Shown here: piece by piece, positions 6,119 through 12,500 of the stretch
Layout: each line of letters begins with the position of its first letter
Numbering within the stretch: the stretch's first letter is position 1
From: Penaeus vannamei
Lineage: Eukaryota > Arthropoda > Malacostraca > Decapoda > Penaeidae
DNA length: 12,500 nucleotides
Direction: 5' to 3'
Assembly: GCF_042767895.1 (NCBI RefSeq)
Contig: NC_091553.1
Location: 46,262,195 to 46,274,694, forward strand
Translations under genes and position numbers: made by a program
Notes under the pieces: generated by a model
The model's database searches: none
Seen by the model: only the letters and a program-made list of their open reading frames with translations
What the model was told of the DNA's origin: nothing

Positions 6119-6264
6119 ACGGTGTAGGGGAAAAAGTAGAGCTTCCCGGTAGAGCCATTGCTTATGCATAGTAAATCTCAGAACAGAAATGCGAGTGATT
6201 GTTGATTGTTTTCTAGGAGATCGGGAAGCTCTGGGGGTGAAGCGTGTCTTGGGGAAGGTAATGG
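6119..6264. other. Unique island with a possible 41-nt exon
   Basis: Mixed-composition DNA. TTTTCTAG ends at 6216 and is an acceptor-like 3' end in a non-repeat context with a nearby TGATT branch-like sequence. GGGGAAG|GTAATG follows with the donor at 6258. The enclosed 41 nt (6217-6257) are open in two frames. No homology is recognised, and this is a weak prediction. Confidence 0.15.
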
Positions 6265-6359
6265 AGGGCGTGGGGAGGGGGGGGGAAGGGGGGAGGGGAG
6301 GGGGAGGGGCGAGAGGTTAATGTCACGTGGTTGTTGAGTCGTTTTCGTCGTTATCGTGA
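6265..6359. repeat. G-rich purine block, then short unique spacer with E-box
   Basis: Runs of four to ten G separated by A occupy about 6265-6312. The spacer after it contains GTCACGTGGT at 6322-6331, an E-box in a USF/TFEB-like context. Confidence 0.8.
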
Positions 6360-6454
6360 TTAGTATTATTATTGAGTATGAGTCTTTATCATTATGATTA
6401 TTATTTTCATTTCGTCTTCATCGCTATCTTCATCTTCGTCATTATCACCATCAC

Positions 6455-6491
<37 letters not shown>

Positions 6492-6503
6492 GCCGCCATC
6501 ACC

Positions 6504-6558
<55 letters not shown>

Positions 6559-6690
6559 CCATCGCCATCACCATCTTCATCATCATCATCATCATCATCA
6601 CCCTCATCCAACTCGGTCACTATCACCACCTCCTCCATTCATCAGCATCGTCACCATCATTAATCATCATCATCATTATCGCCGCCATTA
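6360..6690. repeat. ATC/ATT trinucleotide satellite tract
   Basis: ATT-rich degenerate units (6360-6445) lead into long CAT/ATC arrays (about 6454-6491, 6518-6557 and 6574-6600), with CGC and ACC interruptions and a decayed tail to about 6690. The - strand is (GAT)n and gives a poly-Asp frame of 89 codons; the + frames give poly-Ile, poly-Ser or poly-His. These are repeat artefacts. Confidence 0.95.
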
Positions 6691-6805
6691 GCATAGTGTG
6701 GGAGCGGTCCAGTGAAACCCAAGGGGGGGGAGGGGAGGGGGAGGGGAAGGGGGGAGGCTGAATAAATAGAGCATTGGTGATTCGAAGTTAGGCTGCGTGA
6801 CGTCC
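6691..6805. repeat. G-rich block at 6722-6757 with short unique flanks
   Basis: GGGGAGGGGAGGGGGAGGGG-type sequence is a strong G-quadruplex motif. AATAAATAG follows at 6761. The flank also holds TGACGTC at 6798-6804, a CRE-like sequence one base short of the full palindrome. Confidence 0.8.
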
Positions 6806-7012
6806 CGGTGTGTGTGTGCGTGCGTGCGTGTGCGTTTGTGTGTGTGTGTGTGGAGGGAGATTTGTGTGTGTGGGGTGGGTGGGGTGGGGTGGGGTTCTGT
6901 GTGTGTGTGTGTGTGTCTGTCTGTCTATCTGTATCTGTGTCTGTCTATTTGTCTGTCTGTATCTGTGTCTGTGTATTTAAGTGCGCTTGTGTGTGTGTGT
7001 GTTTGTGTTTGA

Positions 7013-7088
<76 letters not shown>

Positions 7089-7140
7089 CTGTGTGTGCAT
7101 CTGTGCCCGTGTCTGTGTGTGTGCGTGTGTGTGCGTGTAT
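6806..7140. repeat. GT-rich tract with G-quadruplex core and (TG)35
   Basis: The tract has degenerate TG/TGCG (6806-6853), a G-run core (6872-6894), and TCTG/TATCTG units (about 6899-6972). A (TG)n array of about 35 perfect units follows at 7014-7084, then degenerate TG/TGCG/TCTG to about 7138. Cys/Val frames on + and Thr/His frames on - are artefacts. Confidence 0.95.
6872..6894 (+). other. Ideal G-quadruplex motif in GT context
   Basis: Five G-runs (G4, G3, G4, G4, G4) are separated by single T residues. With 1-nt loops this should be a very stable parallel quadruplex. It is not a telomere repeat, since arthropod telomeres are usually TTAGG. Confidence 0.8.
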
Positions 7141-7320
7141 GGCTATGCACGCGCACCGAAATCCTGCGAGAGTCGGTGCCGTTGCTCCAAGGGCGGCGCG
7201 CGTTGCTTCCCCTTCTGCCCCGTCATGCACGCCCTCTCGGAAGGAACGGTTGCATGACGCGCTGGGTTCGTGGTGGTGTTGCTGAGGGCGAGGTGCGCCG
7301 AGGAGGAGAGTGAAGGGAAA
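7141..7320. other. GC-rich unique island with 9-bp inverted repeat
   Basis: This is the most complex sequence between the GT arrays and the GAT-rich region. CGTCATGCA (7221-7229) and TGCATGACG (7251-7259) are perfect 9-bp inverted arms around a 21-nt spacer. All three + frames and one - frame are partly open with mixed residues; one + frame is rather Cys-rich. None has a supported start, stop and splice structure. I see no identifiable gene. Confidence 0.35.
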
Positions 7321-7330
7321 CGGGGAGGAG

Positions 7331-7408
7331 GGTGATGAGGATGAGGATTGTGGTGATGGTGGTGATGAGGATAATGGTGATGGTGGTGATGAGGATAATG
7401 GTGATGGT
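7331..7408. repeat. GAT-rich minisatellite, 24-bp unit
   Basis: Two perfect 24-bp copies lie at 7361-7384 and 7385-7408, built from GGTGATGAGG and ATAATGGTGATGGT. A 30-bp variant copy precedes them at 7331-7360. Confidence 0.9.
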
Positions 7409-7410
7409 GT

Positions 7411-7625
7411 GATAATGATAATGATAATGATGATAGTGATGATAACTGCTTCTGCTGCTGCTAAAATAGAGTAAAGAAGGAAGAGGAACAGGAACAGGAA
7501 AATAAATATGAAGAAGATGATAATGATAATGATGATAGTGATGATAACAACAACTGCTACTGCTGCTGCTAAAATAGAGGAAAGAAGGAATAGGAACAGG
7601 AACAGGGAAATAAATATGAAGAAGA
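7411..7625. repeat. Tandem duplication of a 108-bp compound unit
   Basis: Unit 1 is 7411-7518 and unit 2 is 7519-7625. Each runs GATAAT repeats, GATGATAGTGATGATAAC, a CTGCTG run, CTAAAATAGAG, AAAGAAGG, GGAACAGGAACAGG, and AATAAATATGAAGAAGA. Unit 1 has one extra GATAAT and unit 2 an extra AACAAC, so the period stays 108. I count about four substitutions outside those indels. The single-copy-looking middle (CTAAAATAGAG to AATAAATATG) shows that this is a segmental duplication, not just shared SSR content. Hydrophobic - strand frames across it are artefacts. Confidence 0.9.
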
Positions 7626-7825
7626 GACGGACGAGCATAAAGGGTACAGGAAGAAAAGGGGAAAGAGTGGAGGGGGGGATAGGGGAGGAGAGGGAGGGAG
7701 GGAGGGGGGAACACCCAGGTAGAGAGGCCGGGCTGTGCTTGAAGAGTAGCATTCATGTACAATTTTTTTTTCTCTCTCTCTCTCTCTTCTTTCCTCTTTC
7801 TTTTCATTCCTCCTCTCCTTTGTGG
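7626..7825. repeat. Purine tract then TC tract, with short unique middle
   Basis: G/A-rich sequence (7626-7712, with a GGGAGGGAGGGAGG stretch at about 7692-7708) is followed by about 50 bp of unique DNA. A T9-(CT)n pyrimidine block then runs at 7769-7818. Confidence 0.75.
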
Positions 7826-8349
<524 letters not shown>

Positions 8350-8690
8350 CGAAGGGGGGGGGGTGCTTTCGGACACGGCTTTGTTGTGGCTAGGGAAGGT
8401 GTGGGGGGGGGGGCGAGAAGGGGGGGTAAGAGGGGTTTATTTTAAAGGGAGGGATTCGTCTGTCCGGGAAGTAGGGGGAGGTTGGGGGAAGGAAAGGGAG
8501 GGGTTGGGGAAAGAGAGGGGAGGTGGGGAGGAAGGAGGGAAAGTAGGGGAGGGAAAGGAGGGTAGGGAAGGGAGGGTAGGGGAGGAAGAGGAGGAGAAAG
8601 TAGGGGAGGGAGAGGGAGGGTAGGGGGGAGGAGGAGGGAGGAAGAGGGGAAGGGAGGAGGAGGAGGAGGGAGGAGGGAGACGCCGGGAGG
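8350..8690. repeat. G-rich polypurine tract
   Basis: Homopolymer G-runs of about 10-12 (near 8357 and 8403) are followed by GGGGAGG/GGGTAGGG/AGGAGG units up to 8686. Many stretches meet the four-G-run criterion for quadruplexes. Gly/Glu/Arg frames on + and Pro/Ser frames on - are artefacts. Confidence 0.9.
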
Positions 8691-8703
8691 ACGCTGTCAT
8701 TAC

Positions 8704-8826
8704 CTGGTGTCCTTCGCGAGTGCGTGGCGGCGGAGGCACAAAAGCCCGTGATGGATTAGGGCGGCGCGCCTTGTCCCCGCTCCCGCACGCGATGTGCGCC
8801 TCCAGTGGCCACCGGGCAGATGCTTG
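8704..8826 (-). other. Possible 123-bp exon on the minus strand
   Basis: Read on the - strand, a C/T tract (complement of 8830-8906) ends in CCCCCAG just before 8826, and CACCAG|GTAATG gives a fair donor at 8703. The 123 nt between are exactly 41 codons and open in one frame. Residues are mixed (for example Arg-Trp-Pro-Leu-Glu-Ala-His-Ile-Ala-Cys-Gly-Ser-Gly-Asp-Lys) with a Pro4 near the end. I do not recognise the peptide. It is the best-formed exon-like object here, but still compatible with chance. Confidence 0.2.
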
Positions 8827-8829
8827 CTG

Positions 8830-8938
8830 GGGGGGGAGAGGGAGAGGGAGAGGGAGAGGGAGAGGAGAGGGAGGGAGGGAGAGGGAGAGGGAGAGGGAGA
8901 GAGAGGGGTATGAGGTAAGGGGCAAGAGGGATAAGAAG
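8830..8938. repeat. (GGGAGA)n hexanucleotide array
   Basis: GAGAGG/GGGAGA hexamers run from about 8834 to 8866 and again from about 8880 to 8906, separated by GGGAGGGAGGGA, with a purine-rich tail to 8938. Confidence 0.9.
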
Positions 8939-9012
8939 GTTCTCCCTCCCTCCCCGTCCTCCTCCTCTTCTCCCCCCCTCCCCTCCCCTCCTTTTCCCCC
9001 CCACTCCCCCAC
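8939..9012. repeat. C/T tract abutting the purine array
   Basis: Pyrimidine strand sequence (TCCTCC, CCCCTCCCC) starts directly after the purine block, so the two together form an imperfect Pu-Py fold-back of about 180 bp. Confidence 0.85.
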
Positions 9013-9133
9013 TCCCGTATGCATGGCGGTCATCTGAATAGAGTACATTGGGTATGTGTACTCTCGCCTGTGCCAAGGGATAGGAGTGGGGGGGGGGGGT
9101 AGGGATTAGAGGGTAAAGGGGGAGGGGGGTGGG
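9013..9133. other. Short unique stretch and G-rich block
   Basis: Mixed sequence at 9013-9087 contains no gene I can support. A G10 run and GGGGGAGGGGGG units fill about 9088-9133. Confidence 0.6.
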
Positions 9134-9183
9134 GAAGCACGTGGTTTATGTGGACGCGAGATGGCGCAACAACCACGTGCTTC
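9134..9183. repeat. Perfect 13-bp inverted repeat, each arm with an E-box
   Basis: GAAGCACGTGGTT (9134-9146) and AACCACGTGCTTC (9171-9183) are exact reverse complements around a 24-nt spacer. Each arm contains CACGTG (9138-9143 and 9174-9179), the palindromic E-box bound by bHLH factors such as Myc/Max, USF, TFEB or Clock-type proteins. The symmetry ends sharply at both sides. It could be a paired bHLH site, a hairpin in RNA, or the remnant of a tiny palindromic element. Confidence 0.85.
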
Positions 9184-9570
9184 GTCTGGGATGATTGTTA
9201 TTTGCAAGATCAGCTGTTGATGGATTATGCGATATATATTATTGATAAAGGCATAGATAATGCGTGAATGATGATATGCATGTTCATTTAAGTATATATC
9301 CGGTTATATGTATGGATGTGTATGGATGCATGAATAGGTATGGATAAAGTCCGTTTCAAAGTAATTTGAAATGCGTGACTGTAGGATATTTTATCTGCAG
9401 ATCCTGAAGCAAAAAATGAGGTTAAAATTTTTTTTAAATAAGGTGGAAGGAGGAGTAACGAGATTTGAAGAAGAGAGAAAAAAAAGATACACGCAGGCCT
9501 GTGATATCACATAATTGTTCCCGTTCAGTTGGGTGAATAATATAACCAGAGATAATCATAACGCTAACCT
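9184..9570. other. AT-rich unique region, no gene recognised
   Basis: At about 390 bp this is one of the longest repeat-poor stretches. Visible items are three TATGGATG-like units at 9311-9346, a hairpin TTTCAAA-GTAA-TTTGAAA (9354-9371), a TTAAAA/TTTTAA stretch (9422-9437) and the 12-bp palindrome TGTGATATCACA (9500-9511). Stops are frequent in all frames. No transposase, reverse transcriptase or tRNA motif was seen. It could be diverged transposon or intergenic sequence. Confidence 0.4.
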
Positions 9571-9790
9571 CTTCCCTCCCCCCCCCCCTCACTCTTCCCC
9601 ACTCCCCTCCCCCTCCCCCCTATCTCTCCTCCCCCTCCCCCCTGTCTCCCCTCCTCCTCCCCCTATCTGTCCTCCTCCTCCCCCTATCTCCCCTCCTCCT
9701 CCTCCTCCCCCTCCCTCCCTATCTCTTCTCCTCCTTCTCCTCCCCCTATCTCTCTTCCTCCTCCTCCCTCCCCTCGTCTCTCCATCCTCC
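9571..9790. repeat. C/T minisatellite marked by CTATCT
   Basis: The phrase TATCT recurs at about 9621, 9664, 9685, 9720 and 9747, with TGTCT (9643) and CGTCT (9775) variants. It is separated by CTCCTCCTCCCC-type sequence, for a unit of about 21-28 bp. Pro/Ser/Leu frames are artefacts. Confidence 0.85.
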
Positions 9791-9850
9791 AGACATGCCC
9801 TGTATATTTAGTCTTCAAATGTACACGTATGGGTAAGGCATTCTTACCTT
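9791..9850. other. Short unique island with mirrored GGTAAG / CTTACC
   Basis: CCTCCAG ends at 9792, after a long pyrimidine tract, and GGTAAG occurs at 9832-9837. Its inverse CTTACC follows at 9843-9848, making a 6-bp hairpin with a 5-nt loop. The 40 nt from 9793 to 9832 could be read as a micro-exon, but there is no independent support. Confidence 0.2.
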
Positions 9851-10165
9851 TGCTTCCCTACCTCTTCCCCCCACCTCCTCCTCCCCCCCCCCGTATCGTA
9901 TGTCACAATTTGCCCTTCCAAGCCGCTCTCTGTCGCATTTTTTATTGCATTTTTTCTCCCTTCTCTTTCTTTCTCTTTGTCAATGGTCAGCCTCCTATGA
10001 ATGCGAATCATGGCGAGATAATGAAATCTTTTTTTTTGTCTCTTCTTCTTCTCTTCTCTCCTTTTTCTCTCCTCCTACCTTTTCTTGCTTTTCTTTGCTT
10101 TTCTTTCTCACTCTCATTCTTTCTTTTCGGCCTTTTCTCTCTCTCTCTCTCTCTTTCTTAAAAAG
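9851..10165. repeat. Pyrimidine tracts around a short unique segment
   Basis: C-rich pyrimidines at 9851-9893 and TTTCTC-type sequence at 9955-9980 and 10026-10158 (with pure TC at about 10135-10157) enclose unique DNA at 9894-9954 and 9981-10025. The + frames are Ser/Phe/Leu-rich and not credible as genes. Confidence 0.75.
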
Positions 10166-10446
10166 GGGGCGACAATGGAGAGGAAATGTAGTGCGTTGGG
10201 TGGCCGGTCCGTGATGGCTGTTTTAATTTGCGTTGGGGGGTGGGGAGGGGAAGAGGGGGGGTGGGGGGGAGGTTGTGAGGTACCCCCGGGGACGATGATG
10301 CAATAACGGGCATGGGGATTTGCCGTCGTTGGTTGGCGGTGCTGTCGTTGCGTTTGGTGTGTGATTGAGTGGCGTGTGGGTATTTTTGGGACTGGTTGGG
10401 TATAAGCGTTTGTGTTTGTTTGGTTGATGTATGGGCGTGTGGATGT
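10166..10446. other. Unique island with G-rich block
   Basis: Mixed sequence with a G-run block at 10234-10274 (G6, G4, G7 and G7 runs with short spacers; quadruplex prone). GT-biased unique DNA follows to 10446. No frame with a credible start and normal composition was found. Confidence 0.45.
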
Positions 10447-10985
<539 letters not shown>

Positions 10986-11145
10986 TTTCATTTGCGATTT
11001 GTTGACATTGTGGCTTCGAATATTGGTTTAGGCGGCTGGCGGTGGTGCCTGCGAGGGGGGGTGGGGGGTGGGGGGTCCTGCGAGGGGTGGGGGGGGGGAG
11101 GCCGAGGAGGGTATTGTTGTGCGGATCCAGACCTTACAGAAGGCC

Positions 11146-11149
<4 letters not shown>
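10986..11149. other. Unique stretch with 29-bp G-rich tandem repeat
   Basis: CCTGCGAGGGG occurs at 11048 and again at 11077, each followed by T-separated G-runs, so this is a two-copy 29-bp minisatellite (about 11048-11105). A frame from the ATG at 10992 stays open for 374 codons only because it enters the pyrimidine tracts downstream. Its first 20 or so residues are ordinary but have no recognisable motif. Confidence 0.5.

Positions 11150-11181
<32 letters not shown>
11150..11181. repeat. (GA)16 microsatellite
   Basis: Sixteen GA units follow GCCGTGT. Confidence 0.95.
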
Positions 11182-11184
<3 letters not shown>

Positions 11185-11570
11185 GCCTCAGACACCTTTG
11201 TAGTCCGCTGTCTGGCCTCGCCCCTCTTTCGTCCTCCCCCCCCCCTCCTCCTCCTCTGCTGTCCCCCGTCCTTATCCTTCCTTCCTTCCTTCTACTTCTT
11301 TTCTTTTCTCTCTCTCTCGTCCTCCTTCCTTTCTCTTCCCTCCCTCCCTCCGGTCCGGCTCTTATCCCGTCCGTTTCTTCATCCTCCTTCCTGCTACCCT
11401 CCGTTCCCCACCCCCTCCTACCCGCCGTTCCCTCCTCCTTACCGGCTTCCCCTCCTTCTTCCTACCTGCCACCCCACCCTCTCCCCTTCTTCCTACCTGC
11501 CCCCCACCCCCTCCCCCTCTTCCTTCCCTTCCTCCTACCTTCCTACCTGCCCCCCACCCCCCTCCAGCCC
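11182..11570. repeat. Pyrimidine tract with 31-bp units
   Basis: After about 45 bp of unique DNA, C/T sequence dominates from about 11224. TCCTACCTGCC occurs at 11460 and 11491 (31-bp spacing), with a related copy at 11541. The tract ends CCCCCCTCCAG at about 11566, acceptor-like. Confidence 0.8.
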
Positions 11571-11680
11571 GCGAGGCATCTGCCACGAGCCTCCCCGGGA
11601 CGCGTGCCGCCGCCCGCCCCACGCGCCCGTCTCGGCTCCTGTCTCGTGCGTCACGTGATTCTCCGAAGAATGCGTTTTCT
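11571..11680. other. CpG-rich island with CLEAR-like E-box
   Basis: GC/CpG-rich unique DNA lies between two pyrimidine tracts. GTCACGTGAT at 11650-11659 differs by one base from the CLEAR motif GTCACGTGAC bound by TFEB/MITF-type bHLH-zip proteins. A + frame is open across the island with Arg/Pro-rich residues, but it is open on both sides only because of the tracts. Confidence 0.35.
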
Positions 11681-12035
11681 CTTCTCTCTCTTCTTTCTTC
11701 TGGTCTCTCTGCTAATTTTTTTCTCTTTTTTTCGTACTATTTTAGTTCTTCTTTCTCTTGTCTTTCTCTTACTCGTGTCTCCTTCTTTTCCTCTTTCCGT
11801 TCTTCTTGTTTTCCTTTTTCCTCTTTCCCTTCCTCTTGTCTTTCTTTTCTCTCTTTCTCTCACTCTTGTCTTCCTTTTTCTCTCTTTCTCTCACTCTTGT
11901 CTTCCTTTTTCTCTCTTTCTCTCACTCTTGTCTTCCTTTTTCTCTTTCTCTCACTCTTGTCTTCCTTTCTTCCTTTTCCTTTCTCTTGCCTTCCCTTTCC
12001 CCTCTCTCTTCCTACGCCTCTCCCCTCTTTTCCTC
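11681..12035. repeat. Pyrimidine minisatellite, 31-bp unit
   Basis: CACTCTTGTCTTCC recurs at 11861, 11892, 11923 and 11952 (spacing 31, 31 and 29) with near-identical CTCTCTTTCTCT between. More diverged copies with CTCTTGTCTTTC are visible upstream from about 11754. The Leu/Phe/Ser frame of the 374-codon open frame crosses this array and shows the unit as a repeated peptide, which is a by-product. Confidence 0.9.
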
Positions 12036-12130
12036 CTTCGTCTTGGGTCTTTTATTGATTCAAAGTCGTTGGTATTTATTCACGCGATGGATACACGGGC
12101 TGGCGTGTTCTTTTAAAGCCCGGTTATTAC
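12036..12130. other. Short unique island, nothing recognised
   Basis: Mixed sequence with TTAAAGCCC at 12113-12121. The + frames end here in a stop. No gene or RNA motif seen. Confidence 0.45.
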
Positions 12131-12425
12131 CCTTTCCCCTCTTTTTTTTCCTTTCCCTCCTTACCCCTCATTTTCCTTGTCCTTCTTAGCCCCCTCCTTC
12201 GCCCTCTTTACCCCTCATTTTCCTTTCCCCTTCCTACCTTTTTTCCCCTCTCCCCCTCCCTATGCTTCGTTTTCCTTTCCCTTCCTACCCCTCTTTATCC
12301 ATTTCCCCCTCCCTTTTCTCCCGCTTTCCCCCTCCCTTTTCTCCTGCTTCCCCCTCCCTTTTCTCCCGCTTCCCCCTCCCTTTCCCCCTTCTCTCCTGCT
12401 TTCCCCTCCCCCCCCCTCTCTCCCT
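12131..12425. repeat. Pyrimidine tract with 22-23-bp minisatellite
   Basis: Early part: CCCTCATTTTCC-type phrases recur (near 12167 and 12211, with a CTTCGTTTTCC variant near 12265). Later part: a unit of C5-T-CCCTTTTCTCC-C/T-GC recurs with its C-run at 12305, 12328, 12350 and 12372, a period of 22-23 bp. Pro/Ser/Phe frames are artefacts. Confidence 0.85.
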
Positions 12426-12500
12426 TCGCTGTAATCACGCCGTTCATGTGCGAAGTGAGTGAGTCATCCTTCCTTTCTCCTTCTCTCTCTCTTTTTTATC
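12426..12500. other. Terminal unique stretch running into another TC tract
   Basis: About 40 bp of unique sequence (12428-12466) is followed by C/T-rich DNA that leaves the window. Confidence 0.5.

Noticed and set aside
6369..6638. 89-codon - strand poly-Asp frame
   Set aside because: A direct translation of (GAT)n. Real Asp-rich acidic proteins exist, but there is no non-repeat coding context on either side.
7221..7259. 9-bp inverted repeat CGTCATGCA/TGCATGACG
   Set aside because: About one such pair is expected by chance in a window this size; kept only as a note in the island annotation.
6925..7752. 275-codon - strand frame with hydrophobic segments resembling membrane helices
   Set aside because: Ile/Phe/Leu stretches come from GAT/TAAT and GAA repeats, and the end is Thr/His from the GT array. 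No signal peptide and no normal sequence of useful length.
9500..9511. 12-bp palindrome TGTGATATCACA
   Set aside because: About three 12-bp palindromes are expected in 12.5 kb of random sequence, so alone it is not notable.
10992..12116. 374-codon + frame, the longest in the window
   Set aside because: It stays open by crossing G-rich, (GA)16 and pyrimidine tracts, and the product mirrors the minisatellites (repeated Leu/Phe/Ser units). No domain, no Kozak or intron support.

Overview
This window looks like non-coding DNA from a eukaryotic, probably invertebrate, genome packed with simple sequence repeats (SSRs). I see no bacterial-style gene layout, no operon, no ribosome binding sites and no open frame with the composition of a real protein. 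Every long open frame lies in a di-, tri- or tetranucleotide repeat, or in a polypyrimidine or polypurine tract, and gives low-complexity translations (runs of Ser-Leu, Arg-Glu, Cys-Val, Thr-His, Asp or Pro). By my block tally about 60% of the window is repeat or strongly Pu/Py-biased sequence. That density, the mix of TC/AG, GT/AC, ATC, GATA, ACAT and TTCC arrays, and CpG-containing islands between them fit a penaeid shrimp or another decapod crustacean. This is inference from repeat style only, because no diagnostic gene or transposon is present.

Layout. 1-960: GT-rich start, a short island with an inverted CCAAT box and a perfect CRE, then a long pyrimidine tract with a 60-bp tandem repeat and (TTCC)14. 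960-2620: alternating islands and tracts, a long (TG)n, Py/Pu/Py blocks, and a very strong G-quadruplex motif at 2480-2504. 2625-4250: a TC-rich tract bounded by splice-like signals, T-rich DNA, a G-rich minisatellite, (GATA)6 and GT/GTGA-rich DNA. 4257-4760: the most promoter-like part, with an imperfect direct repeat, overlapping STAT, kappaB-like and CArG matches, a TATA-like run, G17, a short minisatellite and a GC/CpG-rich island holding a GATA-site palindrome. 4735-6118: TC-rich tract, ACAT/AG compound SSR, about 500 bp of pyrimidine tract, an 103-bp island, then about 340 bp of purine tract. 6119-8160: islands, ATC array, GT arrays, a 108-bp tandem duplication and a 180-bp (AG)n array. 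8161-9570: islands with two notable inverted repeats (8210-8275 and 9134-9183) and an AT-rich unique stretch. 9570-12500: mostly pyrimidine tracts with minisatellites, a (CTCACT)n/(CA)57 compound array, and a GC-rich island with a CLEAR-like E-box.

No genes can be shown to work together here. If the window is transcribed it is most likely intronic or intergenic. Several short islands are flanked by splice-site-like signals, but pyrimidine tracts are so common here that acceptor-like sequences arise easily by chance. Those candidates are listed with low confidence. I found no convincing new biological system. The best leads are the E-box inverted repeat at 9134-9183, the dense motif cluster at 4327-4358 and the 108-bp duplication at 7411-7625.
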